A DNA stretch of 64,000 bases from Bacteriovoracaceae bacterium. Lineage in GTDB: Bacteria; Bdellovibrionota; Bacteriovoracia; Bacteriovoracales; Bacteriovoracaceae. The notes beneath the pieces were generated by a model that saw only the letters and a program-made list of their open reading frames with translations, searched no databases and was not told the DNA's origin. The stretch covers positions 1-64,000 of the forward strand of contig JAFMBV010000006.1 of assembly GCA_017858255.1 (NCBI GenBank), written 5' to 3'. This document shows, piece after piece, positions 1 to 8,824 of the stretch; within the stretch, counting starts at the first letter, position 1; every line of letters starts with the position of its first letter. A program made the position numbers and the translations under genes.

Positions 1-1
1 A

Positions 2-1150
2 CGGTACCTAGCGTCTCATTTTATTGCGCCTTTCGTTTTAGCGACATCATTCTTTGTGATCTTCCTGTTAACCTTCCAGCTATTTAGGTTGGTGAGGATT
101 GTCACCAATAAGGGTGTGGACCCTATGGCAATTTTTGAGCTTATGGGCCATATAGCGATTTCTTTTTTGCCTATGGCCGTTCCCCTGTCTGCTCTTTTCG
201 CCACCATTTATACCCTTAATAAGCTCTCAGAGGACTCTGAGATCGTGGCAATGCGCTCCTTTGGTCTTGAGAAATCAACCCTCATTACACCTTTTGTCGT
301 ATTGGGGATTTTTATTGCGGGTATGATTTTCGTACTAAATCGTAACCTTATTCCCCATTCAAAAACTCAATTTAAGAATACGATCATTCGCCTCAGCTCC
401 CAAGGCAATATGACGGATATAAAATCTGGTCAGTTTTTTACTGAAATTCCTGATGTCACTTTATTTGCAGAAAAGGTTTCCGGTGGTGGAACAAAGCTTC
501 AGGATGTTTTTATTCTTCAAAACAAAAAAAATATAGAGCAAATTATTTTCGCCAAGAGGGGAGCACTGATTAAGCAGCCCGTTGGGAAACTTCGTACCCC
601 AACTCTAAGGCTGCATTTAGAGGAAGGAAATATTGTGAAAGTCGATGGTGATAAAACCGTTGAGAAAATTCTATTCGCCGAATATGACTTTCCCGTTGTG
701 AGTGGTGGAGTCCTTCCAGGCTTTGTGACGAAAGATAGTATGCGCTCTAATGCTGAGCTGATAAAAGTTATTGATGAGAGAAAAAAACGCTTAGAAGAGT
801 TTGCACTGAAAAGTGAACTTAGTGGGGAAGAGACCTCTGAGAAAAATAATATTCTCTCAAACTTACCAAAGACGGAGCTAGAGTATTGGAGTCGATTTAA
901 CACTCCTTTGCAGGTGCTACTCTTTATCTTTTTGGGTTTTAGTTTAGGAATTAAAAAGGGACGAGGAAAAACTAAGAATTCTGGCTCTTTAGGCCTATTT
1001 TTCTTATTGGGCTATTATGTTCTCTTCTTTAGTGGAGTAAGTTTGGCCAGAAAAGGAAATGTTCCGGCCTTCGTGGTTATCTATTTGCCAACCCTATTGT
1101 CTCTTCTCTTAGGCGCTAGGCTTTATCAGAAGTTGGATTGGCAGTCCTAG
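2..1150 (+). CDS. LptF/LptG-family LPS export permease (5' end cut off)
   Basis: Inner-membrane permease of the YjgP/YjgQ family, which with LptBC extracts lipopolysaccharide from the inner membrane. The reading frame is open from base 2 and enters already inside the first transmembrane helix (RYLASHF... then FVIFLLTFQLFRL), so the true start lies outside the window; the GTG at 56 is internal. Further helices lie at about 60-85 and 95-120 of the visible part, followed by a soluble beta-jellyroll stretch and C-terminal helices (LLFIFLGFSLGI, LFFLLGYYVLFFSG). This two-plus-four helix layout is the family pattern. LptF and LptG cannot be told apart from a truncated copy without an alignment. It ends 51 bases before the convergent rodZ. 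Confidence 0.85.
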   Translation, partial: RYLASHFIAPFVLATSFFVIFLLTFQLFRLVRIVTNKGVDPMAIFELMGHIAISFLPMAVPLSALFATIYTLNKLSEDSEIVAMRSFGLEKSTLITPFVVLGIFIAGMIFVLNRNLIPHSKTQFKNTIIRLSSQGNMTDIKSGQFFTEIPDVTLFAEKVSGGGTKLQDVFILQNKKNIEQIIFAKRGALIKQPVGKLRTPTLRLHLEEGNIVKVDGDKTVEKILFAEYDFPVVSGGVLPGFVTKDSMRSNAELIKVIDERKKRLEEFALKSELSGEETSEKNNILSNLPKTELEYWSRFNTPLQVLLFIFLGFSLGIKKGRGKTKNSGSLGLFFLLGYYVLFFSGVSLARKGNVPAFVVIYLPTLLSLLLGARLYQKLDWQS

Positions 1151-1201
1151 AAATGTCTTAGAGAAATGTCTCGGAGAAAAACCTTGTTATCAAACCGCCG
1201 T

Positions 1202-2674
1202 CTATTGGTTTTTCTCTATCCATTCTTGTGAAGTTTGAACAGAGCCATCTTCTTTATAAATAAAGAGGGGCATCATGTAGTTTCCGGCATTCTCTTGAGG
1301 GAAAACTAAACTCTTAACACCAGTACGTGATTTCACAATCAGCGGTTTGTTATTTAAAAATATTCTAACAGCACCTAGGTTTCCAAGAAAAACTCGCGCT
1401 TCTTTGGCCCTAAAAAGTAGGGAGCGACCCTTCTTCAAGACAAACTTCTTTATCGGGTCATCATCACTCTTATAAGTGAGCCAAGAGTCGGACTTAACCG
1501 CCGTAATAAAAACGGCTTGAATTCCTTCGATGGGCGTTACCTTAAAATCATTAGGTAGAAGTTCATTAATCTTTTCAGCGGACATTTCATTGTCAAAGCT
1601 ATAAAGATTACTAGCTAGGGGATAGAATTTTCTTTTCTCTATTTCTTCTTCTTCTTTTTTAGCTGGAGCTGGTTCTTTATTTTTTTCTACTGCTTCAACT
1701 TTAACTTCTTTCTTTTCTTCTACGACAAGCTTGGGCTCTTCAGTCGCAACAACCTTTTTCTCAGGTGGGGTTGTTGTTTGTTCGTTAACTTCTGTCTCTG
1801 AAAGTTCGTCAGTAGTTTCTTGAAGAACAGCTTGAGCAGGTAGGTCATCTTGAAGAGGAGTTTCTGCATTGAGAGTCTGAGGAGTAATTTCGATGTCTTC
1901 CACGTCTTCTTGCACAGTCTCTACAGGTGCTACTTCAACTTGTGTATCAGAGCTTCTGGTTAGGAAGTAGCCGGCAACACCGACAATAATGATTATCATT
2001 GCAGCAATCATCGCTATTTTGGCGACAGGAAAGCTGTTGGCCATTTTTGGTGAGTTTTGTGGCTGAGGGATAACAACCTCTTGCTTTCGTTGAACACTTC
2101 CTGAAGCAGCATAGGTCTTATCTAGGAGATTTACGCAGAGATTAACATCGATACCTAAGAGCTTTGCATAACTCTTAACATAGCCGAGTACGTAGGCGCG
2201 ATCTGGTAGAGAACGGAGATCATCAGCTTCTAAGTATTCTAGGTTTGTTAAGCTTATTTTGGTTGATTGAGTCACATTCTTTAGAGAAATCCCAAGTCTT
2301 TGCCTTTCAGACTGTAAAAAAGCGCCTAAGGTAAAGACACTTTCTTCTTCATGAGAATCCTCTGAGTAGCTTTCACTCTCTTCAGCATAATGATCTTCTT
2401 CTGTATGGTTATCCGTAGTATTAGCTTCCATAGTATTGGATTCGATCGCTTCAGGGGCGTTTATTTTTTCGTCATGTTTTTCTTTGTGTTTCTCTTCGTG
2501 TTTTTCTTCAAACTTTTCTTGGTAGGGATCAACTAAGTCTGTATTTTCCATTGAGTTTTCTCCACTCCATTCATCAGCACTTTTTTCGGGAACATCTGCT
2601 AAGAATTCAGGATGTTCGTTACCGTCTTCGGCACTATTATGTTTCTTTCTGCTAGTTCGTCTTTTTTTTGCCAT
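1202..2674 (-). CDS. rodZ: RodZ-like HTH membrane protein
   Basis: Bitopic cytoskeletal adaptor that links MreB to the cell envelope. After an unusually long, acidic and low-complexity N-terminal extension of about 112 residues with KHEEK/KHKEK-type repeats comes a Cro/RodZ helix-turn-helix (about 113-185; LGAFLQSERQRLGISL, LRSLPDRAYVLGYVKSYAKL). One transmembrane helix follows (about 216-238), then a Glu/Lys/Pro/Thr-rich linker and a C-terminal DUF4115-type beta domain. E. coli RodZ is shorter (about 337 residues) and starts almost directly with the HTH. It follows a PilF-like TPR gene by 2 bases, the same pilF-rodZ order known in gammaproteobacteria. mreC/mreD lie 60 kb away in the same window. 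Confidence 0.85.
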   Translation of the reverse strand: MAKKRRTSRKKHNSAEDGNEHPEFLADVPEKSADEWSGENSMENTDLVDPYQEKFEEKHEEKHKEKHDEKINAPEAIESNTMEANTTDNHTEEDHYAEESESYSEDSHEEESVFTLGAFLQSERQRLGISLKNVTQSTKISLTNLEYLEADDLRSLPDRAYVLGYVKSYAKLLGIDVNLCVNLLDKTYAASGSVQRKQEVVIPQPQNSPKMANSFPVAKIAMIAAMIIIIVGVAGYFLTRSSDTQVEVAPVETVQEDVEDIEITPQTLNAETPLQDDLPAQAVLQETTDELSETEVNEQTTTPPEKKVVATEEPKLVVEEKKEVKVEAVEKNKEPAPAKKEEEEIEKRKFYPLASNLYSFDNEMSAEKINELLPNDFKVTPIEGIQAVFITAVKSDSWLTYKSDDDPIKKFVLKKGRSLLFRAKEARVFLGNLGAVRIFLNNKPLIVKSRTGVKSLVFPQENAGNYMMPLFIYKEDGSVQTSQEWIEKNQ

Positions 2675-2676
2675 AA

Positions 2677-3600
2677 TTAAAATGTCAGTGACTCTGCTGG
2701 CTTGTCACTTTTCTCCTTTTGGCGATTCTTTATCATCTTTCTTTCAATTTTATTAAGTTGGTACTGTAGTGCTTGTTTCTCATTAGATCTGAGCTTGTTT
2801 ATTTTTATTGTTTGGATCTGACGAGTGGCGAGTTTCGCTTGGGGACTTTCTGGAAATTTTTCCAAAATTTCTTCAAACTTAATTAGGGCCGCCCCATACT
2901 CGCCAAGGCTAACAAGGGAGAGAGCGTGTTGGTAGTAGGGGAGTGGGTTAGCAGCACATGTTCCTAAAGAGGCATTCTCAAATGAGATCGCCGCTTTGCC
3001 GTAGTCGTGATTTGAAAAAGAAATCTGTCCTAATTCAAAGTGAGCTGGGCAGTAGCTTTTATTTTCTTTGACGGCTTTCTTAAAGAGGCTGATGGCCTTA
3101 TTGACTCTGTTCTTTTTTAAATCCAAAAGACCTAAGTTGTAATAGACGCGAAATTGTTTTGGATATTCCAAATCTTTCGTAACCTCAAGATAAAGTTTTT
3201 CGGCTCGCTGATAGTTGCCTTCATAAAAATTAATAGAAGCGAGATTATTTTTAGCATCACTATTTTTAGGGTCTATCTCAATTGATCTTTCGAGGTGCTT
3301 AACCGCGTTCTTTGAATCTTTTTTAAAGTAATAGGCCATGCCTAAATTGTTATGATAGCGACTATCCTCATCAATTATTTCAACGGCCTTGAGTAAATTA
3401 GTTAGTGCCTTTGTGTACTCTTGGCCGACCAAGGCATTGGTGCCATAGTCATAATAAAGTTCAGCTTTCTTTTTGATGGGACTCATTTCGACAAAGTCAT
3501 TTGGACCTCTAGTGCTGGCACAACTCACAGCAAAAGCTGTGATTAAGAAAACCTTAAAGAGCTTTTCTAAAGTTTGGCCTGGAGTCCAAATAAAACTCAT
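2677..3600 (-). CDS. PilF/PilW-like TPR lipoprotein
   Basis: Outer-membrane-type lipoprotein with at least five tetratricopeptide repeats (LGMAYYFKKDSKNAVKHLERSI and similar units from about residue 55 to 240). The N-terminus has a hydrophobic signal ending in a lipobox (FAVSC). An ATG ten codons upstream is possible, but the start at 3600 has a strong Shine-Dalgarno (AAGGAAGG, 4 bases away) and leaves a sensible signal peptide. PilF-type proteins help assemble the type IV pilus secretin; that role here is inferred from repeat type, lipobox and position directly before rodZ. Promoter at 3675-3703. Confidence 0.75.
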   Translation of the reverse strand: MSFIWTPGQTLEKLFKVFLITAFAVSCASTRGPNDFVEMSPIKKKAELYYDYGTNALVGQEYTKALTNLLKAVEIIDEDSRYHNNLGMAYYFKKDSKNAVKHLERSIEIDPKNSDAKNNLASINFYEGNYQRAEKLYLEVTKDLEYPKQFRVYYNLGLLDLKKNRVNKAISLFKKAVKENKSYCPAHFELGQISFSNHDYGKAAISFENASLGTCAANPLPYYQHALSLVSLGEYGAALIKFEEILEKFPESPQAKLATRQIQTIKINKLRSNEKQALQYQLNKIERKMIKNRQKEKSDKPAESLTF

Positions 3601-3674
3601 TCTACCTTCCTTGGATTGGCCGAAAAACACTACCTTCTTTGGTGGTGTGTCATGACCATGTTAAATACCTCTAA

Positions 3675-3703
3675 ATTGTATTTAAACGCTTACTTTTAAT
3701 CAA
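3675..3703 (-). promoter_or_regulatory. sigma-70-type promoter for the TPR-rodZ operon
   Basis: On the minus strand TTGATT (3703-3698) is followed after exactly 17 bases by TACAAT (3680-3675), a good match to both boxes. It lies 75 bases upstream of the TPR start codon. The -35 box falls in a small tandem repeat (TTTAATCAAC-like unit, about 3695-3719). Confidence 0.6.
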
Positions 3704-3738
3704 CTTTAATCAACTTTAATGACGCTTTATTAAAAGAT

Positions 3739-4884
3739 TTAAAGCCGCTCTAGGATTACCAAAGATTCCAAATGGTGCGTTGCGGGAAAGAAGTCAAAAA
3801 ACGTGATTTTCTGTATGCGCCACTTTTTTGATTCTAAGAGATTTTTTAGGTCCCTAACTTGAGTTTGGGGGTTGCAAGAAAGGTAGGCTATTTGTTTTAA
3901 ATCTTTCGATAGATTTGGCTGGTTAAGGAATTTTGCAAAATTCTTTAGACCACTTCTTGGAGGGTCTATAATCATCTGCCAGTGATCAGTTGAATACACC
4001 GATTGCTGATTTCCGAGAACTTTATTTACTTTTTCGGGACCAAATTTACCAAATAGGTTCATATCTATAAAGGCCACTTTATAAGAGTCTTCATTTCCTA
4101 GATCCTGGTCACATATTACTCTTGGACCCTGATACCCTTCAGTCAAAAAACCGCTTCCACCAAATAACTCAATGGTACCAGTCGTTGGCGACTCTTTTTC
4201 TAAAGATTGACTAATTTGATTGCGGGCCAAATCGGCCATCTCTTGGTGGACTTGGCTAAAGCCACCTGACGAGTAGGGCTGATTGACTGTTGTCTTTAGC
4301 TCACCATTTAAGAGATAAAGCTCAATATGGCCTTCCTTTGGAGCATCTTTTGGAAGGAGGTTGTGCCAATATTTATCATTTTGATAAAACTTCTGGAGTT
4401 CTTTTTGGATGGGTTCTTTGGCGATCATGCAATTGGGTATTTCTAAAATACCCTCTCGGGTCTTAAAGCCAATAGATCCATCAACTAGATCATAAGAGAG
4501 TTGAATTCGATTGCGATAATTTAGTCTTTGGGGTGCTTCTATGTATTCAATTTCTTCTGGAGAAAATATCTCTTTAAATAAAAAACTATAGGCCTCTTTT
4601 TTATAAGAACCTTCTTTTTTGTAATTCATATTGAGATAGGCACAGCCTTGGCATTCATTAAAGTGAGGGCAGGGACTCTCTGTGCGTTCTTCAGACTGTG
4701 TCGTCAACTCTTGAATCTTGGCGAATTGAACTTTCGGGCCTTTTGTTTCGATAACTTCAGCAATCCCTTTGTCTCCAGGAATTGCTTTAGAGATAAAGGT
4801 AACTTTATCGTCAAGGAGCGAAACGCCCTGGCCAAGAGGATCAATTCTGATAATTTCAAAGGGGATGATTGTTTTGTTATTCAT
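3739..4884 (-). CDS. TrmA/RlmD-family RNA (uracil-5)-methyltransferase
   Basis: SAM-dependent enzyme that methylates C5 of a uridine in rRNA or tRNA. An N-terminal TRAM-like OB domain (1-55) is followed by cysteines C72, C78 and C81 (CPHFNECQGC) and C152, the four-cysteine iron-sulfur pattern of RlmD/RumA. The SAM loop is IELFGGSGFLT, then IIDPPRSGL, the catalytic nucleophile C337 in SCNP, and a C-terminal HHLESL motif carrying the base glutamate. At 381 residues it is slightly short for RlmD. The Fe-S cysteines favour a 23S rRNA m5U enzyme over TrmA, but the target position cannot be read from sequence. Divergent from trkH. Confidence 0.85.
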   Translation of the reverse strand: MNNKTIIPFEIIRIDPLGQGVSLLDDKVTFISKAIPGDKGIAEVIETKGPKVQFAKIQELTTQSEERTESPCPHFNECQGCAYLNMNYKKEGSYKKEAYSFLFKEIFSPEEIEYIEAPQRLNYRNRIQLSYDLVDGSIGFKTREGILEIPNCMIAKEPIQKELQKFYQNDKYWHNLLPKDAPKEGHIELYLLNGELKTTVNQPYSSGGFSQVHQEMADLARNQISQSLEKESPTTGTIELFGGSGFLTEGYQGPRVICDQDLGNEDSYKVAFIDMNLFGKFGPEKVNKVLGNQQSVYSTDHWQMIIDPPRSGLKNFAKFLNQPNLSKDLKQIAYLSCNPQTQVRDLKNLLESKKWRIQKITFFDFFPATHHLESLVILERL

Positions 4885-4999
4885 AGCTAATTCCTACCTA
4901 AATAGTCAGCTAAAGACTTGGAATTTATAATAAGGGTGAATTTTTTTCTCCTTTGTAACTAATATGAGGGCAAGGCCTTGTATGGTTTAACATAAGAGA

Positions 5000-6733
5000 A
5001 TGAAACCTCTATGGCAGAAATTGCCATTTTTATTGGAGTTGTTCCTCAATGGGACATTTATTCTCCTCTACTCTCTAAGGTCGATGGAAAAAATACCGTC
5101 GAGTTGGAGCATGGAATTGGTCACAAAAGTGATCTCTGGGGGTTCGTATGTTATTCCTCTCGTCATTTCTATTACTATCTTTGTTCAGTTTCTAAGTCTT
5201 AAAAGTCTTGAATCATTTTTTAGGCGCCACGTTTTTTCATTAACTGTTCTCATTCCACTACTGATCACCTGGGGCGATGAGCTTTTTGCTTGGTGGTTGG
5301 CCTCTGCTCATTTACTGAGCTCAATTTTGTCTCTCTATGATGATGAAGCAGGATCTAAAGATTCTCTTGAGGTTGATAAATTAAAAGAGGGGATATTTTC
5401 AGCACTGAGACTTAAGCCCGCGCAGCTCGTTCTACTATCCTTTTCAGCAGTGATTTTATTTGGAACCTTTTTTCTTATGCTGCCATTTTCAAGTGTTTCT
5501 GGAGAATCAATGGGCTTTATCGATGCCCTCTTTATGTCTACATCCGCAACGTGTGTAACTGGCCTTGGAGTAAAATCTTTGGCCACGGACTTTACACTCT
5601 TTGGTCAGATTGTCGTTTTGGTTCTTATTCAAATTGGTGGACTCTCGATTATGACTCTCTATTCCTCAATGACCATTCTGTTGGGCCGATCATTGGGAAT
5701 GAAAGATAGAGTTATTATGCAAGACCTTTTAGATGTCTCAAGTCTCGAGGAGCTCTTTGAGATGATTGTTGATATTATTAAATACACCTTTCTCATAGAA
5801 CTTTGGGGTGCCATCGTTTTGACGATTGCTTTTACCTTTGAAGGTTTTGAGTTCGGGACTGCTCTTTATTATGGGTTCTTTCACTCGATCTCTGCATTTT
5901 GTAATGCCGGCTTCTCACTCTTTGAAACCTCGCTTGAATCATATGCGACGAACCCTCTTATTTGCGGCACCATTATGGTTTTAATTACTTTGGGTGGCCT
6001 TGGATTTGTCGCTCTTAAAGAATTGAAAGAGGTTATTAGTACGGGCAAAAAGTTTGTTCGCTTAGGTGTTCACACGAAGGTCGTTTTAACGACCTCTCTT
6101 ATTTTGACCGTAGTTGGAACCGTCTTTATTTTCTTTGGTGAATTTCTTCACGCCTTTGATAGTTATACTTTGTGGGAGAAGTTACAGGTCTCTTTATTTC
6201 AATCAGTGACTTTGGGGACTGCAGGCTTTAACTCTGTTCCTCTGACAAATCTTCATACTTATACTCTCTATGCCATGACACTCTTTATGTTCATTGGTGG
6301 GTCTCCTGGATCAACAGCTGGTGGGGTGAAAACCACATCCTTGGCCATCTTGGTTCAGTCGATTACTTCTACCTTGAAGGGTCATAAAAGCGTGACCATT
6401 TTTGACCGGACCATACCCGGACCCATCGTCGTTAGGGCGACTGCTCTAATGTTTATCTCCATACTTATTACTAGCTTTTTTATTTTGGTTCTTATGCGAT
6501 TTGAACCAAATCAAAGTTTCTTAGGAATTTTCTTTGAGGTAATTTCGGCCTCTGGTACTGTTGGTCTCTCATTAGGAATTACTCCCTTTCTGTCTGCGGC
6601 TGGGAAGCTCTGTGTCTCCATGTTGATGTTCTCTGGACGAATTGGTCCGTTGACTCTGATCCTCGCGATAGGGCAGCAAGACTCATCGAAAGGCTCATTT
6701 GAATATCCAGATGGTAGGATCATGATTGGTTAA
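5000..6733 (+). CDS. trkH: Trk/Ktr potassium uptake membrane subunit
   Basis: Ion-translocating subunit of a TrkH/KtrB-type potassium (or sodium) symporter. The four pore loops characteristic of the superfamily are visible in order: TSATCVTGLG, SAFCNAGFS, SVTLGTAGFNSVP and SASGTVGLSLG, each with the selectivity-filter glycine. At 577 residues it has extra N-terminal helices compared with KtrB (about 450), so it is between KtrB and TrkH in size. The RCK regulatory subunit follows 93 bases later, as expected for a two-component uptake system. Confidence 0.9.
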   Translation: MKPLWQKLPFLLELFLNGTFILLYSLRSMEKIPSSWSMELVTKVISGGSYVIPLVISITIFVQFLSLKSLESFFRRHVFSLTVLIPLLITWGDELFAWWLASAHLLSSILSLYDDEAGSKDSLEVDKLKEGIFSALRLKPAQLVLLSFSAVILFGTFFLMLPFSSVSGESMGFIDALFMSTSATCVTGLGVKSLATDFTLFGQIVVLVLIQIGGLSIMTLYSSMTILLGRSLGMKDRVIMQDLLDVSSLEELFEMIVDIIKYTFLIELWGAIVLTIAFTFEGFEFGTALYYGFFHSISAFCNAGFSLFETSLESYATNPLICGTIMVLITLGGLGFVALKELKEVISTGKKFVRLGVHTKVVLTTSLILTVVGTVFIFFGEFLHAFDSYTLWEKLQVSLFQSVTLGTAGFNSVPLTNLHTYTLYAMTLFMFIGGSPGSTAGGVKTTSLAILVQSITSTLKGHKSVTIFDRTIPGPIVVRATALMFISILITSFFILVLMRFEPNQSFLGIFFEVISASGTVGLSLGITPFLSAAGKLCVSMLMFSGRIGPLTLILAIGQQDSSKGSFEYPDGRIMIG

Positions 6734-6785
6734 CGCATCAGCGGCACTTTGTGCCACACGCGCCTTAAGTCCCAAGAAATTCTTG

Positions 6786-6791
6786 TATAAT
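6786..6791 (+). promoter_or_regulatory. Putative -10 box upstream of trkA
   Basis: A perfect TATAAT sits 36 bases upstream of the trkA start codon, but I see no convincing -35 hexamer 16-18 bases before it. trkA may therefore have its own promoter as well as read-through from trkH. Confidence 0.35.
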
Positions 6792-6826
6792 TACTTAATA
6801 ATACTAAGTTTAGGAAGGAAGATTCC

Positions 6827-7519
6827 ATGATTGTCGCCGTGATTGGTTTAGGTACATTTGGGGCCAAAACAGCAATTCGCCTTTACGAAAAAGGTGCGGA
6901 AGTCATTGCGATCGACAAGGATGGTTCCCTCGTAGATAAAATTAAAGACCGTGTTACTCATGCTGTAAATTTAGATGTTACCGATGAGAGGTCTTTGCGC
7001 TCCCAAAATATTTCTGATGTTGATGTGGCGGTTGTGGCCATTGGTGATCATATTGAGCAGTCGATTATGGCCGTGACTATGCTTCGTAAACTTGGGGTTG
7101 GGCGAGTTATTGCAAGGGCAACCTCTGTTATACATGAGCATGTTCTCCATGAAATTGGTGCTTCTGAAATTATCAAAGTTGAAGATGAGATGGGAGAGAT
7201 TATTGCTTCCAAAATTGTTGCTCCTCACGTTTTGCAACGTTATAACTTTGCCGCAGGCTATTCGATCGTCGAACTAAAACTTGGCAAAAAGTTTGAAGGA
7301 AAGACACTCGTTGAGAGTAAAATCCGTCAAAATTATTCACTCAATATTGTGGCCCTTCAAAAGAAAGTGCCTTTTATTGCAGAAGACGGAAAAGCTGCTT
7401 ATAAGACAGAAATAAATGATTGCCCAATGCCGATGGATGTTATCGAAGCCGATGACATTGTGGTTTTGGTGGGAAGTGAGAAAAACTTTAATAAGCTCTT
7501 TGCAGAGCTAGCTGATTAG
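6827..7519 (+). CDS. trkA: Trk/Ktr regulatory subunit (RCK domains)
   Basis: Cytoplasmic gating subunit that binds NAD(H)/ATP and controls the membrane subunit encoded just upstream. It has one Rossmann RCK_N domain beginning with the glycine-rich loop GLGTFG (residues 7-12) and an acidic residue closing the second strand (AIDKD), then one RCK_C domain (about 140-225). With a single RCK_N/RCK_C pair and 230 residues it matches KtrA rather than the duplicated 458-residue TrkA of E. coli. Good Shine-Dalgarno (AGGAAGGA). The HAMP-PAS gene follows after 8 bases. Confidence 0.9.
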   Translation: MIVAVIGLGTFGAKTAIRLYEKGAEVIAIDKDGSLVDKIKDRVTHAVNLDVTDERSLRSQNISDVDVAVVAIGDHIEQSIMAVTMLRKLGVGRVIARATSVIHEHVLHEIGASEIIKVEDEMGEIIASKIVAPHVLQRYNFAAGYSIVELKLGKKFEGKTLVESKIRQNYSLNIVALQKKVPFIAEDGKAAYKTEINDCPMPMDVIEADDIVVLVGSEKNFNKLFAELAD

Positions 7520-7527
7520 GAGAATTC

Positions 7528-8763
7528 GTGAATCTTTCCCTGCGTGGACGAGTCACATGGAGTTTTATTATCGCCAACCTTGTTGTGTTGTCGCTGACCT
7601 TTATTGTCTTTCATTATCTAAATAACCTTAATAAAGATATTGAATCCATTACCGTCAAATCTAACAGAGTAGCCCTTTTAACTGATGAAATCAGGATTTC
7701 AGCAGTTTCTCTTTTAAAGTATCAAAGAAGAATTTTAACAAATAAACCAACTCCACAGCAGGTCGATAAGATTATCAATCTTTGTGAAGGTTTTACGTCT
7801 CAACTGCATACTCTTGATTCTCTTTACAAGAATCCTGATGCAAAGAAAGTTGTGGGCCAAATGCTCTCCTACGTCGATTCTTTAAAACTGGTTTTGAGTA
7901 AAGGTGCCCTCTTCAATAGGGGAGGCATGGGCATGACCACTATTGGGGAACTCTCTGATAAGATTCTTGACTCCTTTTCTGAGTTCCAAGATATCCAATA
8001 TTTTGAAACAGTAGAGAGAGATAAGAAGATTAAAAAGATTATCAGTGAAACTAAAAGACACATGATGATTGTTCTTATTATTGGTTTCCTCTTCACAATC
8101 ATTCTTGCGCTGGTTATCCCTGGGAAAATCGCCCTTCCTTTTAAAAAGATTAAAGACGCTATTCGAGAACTCCAAGATTGTAACTTTGACGTCAGTATCT
8201 ATTATTCACAAGACGATGAAATCGGTGAGATTGCTCGTGAGATGAATAAAATGATTCACTCCTTTAAAGTTTTTGAGGAGTTGCGTGCGGATAGAATTTC
8301 TGTTGAGAACAGAAAATTTGATGCACTTGCTAACCTCGTTAGAAGACCTGTGCTCGTGGCAAATGCTAATGGCGCCCTTATTTACCTCAATAATCAATCT
8401 TACTCATTGCTTCAGGTTCAATCAGAGGATGTCATCGGAAAAGAGATGGCAGAAACGGTTGTGCCGATGTCAATTATCGATACTTTTGAACTTGCTCTAA
8501 AGCGGCGCTCAAAAATTGAGAATAATGAAATAAAAATTCATGCTAAGCATCAAGAAGAAGACGAGAAGCCTGATGCCAAAGAGAGTGAAAAGGAAATAAA
8601 TTTAGTCGAAGGCGAAGTTATAGAAGCCCCTACTGGGGAAGAAGAAGAAGAGAAAGAACCTGAATATATTTATGTGGGTTATGCCAATGTTATCCCTATT
8701 CGTGGAAAAGAAAGTTCCCTAGATTATTACCTTATGGTACTGTCCAAAGAAGTATTTACCTAA
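7528..8763 (+). CDS. Membrane sensor-like protein: periplasmic helices, HAMP, PAS, no output domain
   Basis: A GTG start preceded by AGGAG. Transmembrane helix 1 is at about 10-30, followed by a long helical extracytoplasmic region (about 31-180), helix 2 at about 182-203 ([19 protein letters not shown]), a HAMP domain (about 205-255) and a PAS-like domain (about 265-410). The PAS is interrupted by a highly acidic stretch around residues 340-378. There is no HisKA/HATPase, GGDEF, EAL or methyl-accepting tail, so it lacks a recognisable output. It lies 8 bases after trkA, so it is probably co-transcribed and may sense a condition linked to ion uptake; that role is inference. It could also be a receptor for a separate partner. 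Confidence 0.7.
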   Translation: MNLSLRGRVTWSFIIANLVVLSLTFIVFHYLNNLNKDIESITVKSNRVALLTDEIRISAVSLLKYQRRILTNKPTPQQVDKIINLCEGFTSQLHTLDSLYKNPDAKKVVGQMLSYVDSLKLVLSKGALFNRGGMGMTTIGELSDKILDSFSEFQDIQYFETVERDKKIKKIISETKRHMMIVLIIGFLFTIILALVIPGKIALPFKKIKDAIRELQDCNFDVSIYYSQDDEIGEIAREMNKMIHSFKVFEELRADRISVENRKFDALANLVRRPVLVANANGALIYLNNQSYSLLQVQSEDVIGKEMAETVVPMSIIDTFELALKRRSKIENNEIKIHAKHQEEDEKPDAKESEKEINLVEGEVIEAPTGEEEEEKEPEYIYVGYANVIPIRGKESSLDYYLMVLSKEVFT

Positions 8764-8824
8764 AAATTGTTGCGTTGTGACAGGTGCGAACTGTTATATT
8801 GGCGCCGTCTTTTTGGATCATCGA

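Noticed and set aside
8805-8812. TGTTATATT as an extended -10 for lepA
   Set aside because: It would start the transcript so close to the ATG that the ribosome site would be lost, and no -35 fits at 16-18 bases.
8777-8824. GTG at 8777 as the lepA start
   Set aside because: It adds 16 residues not seen in the family; 8825 gives the normal EF4 start.
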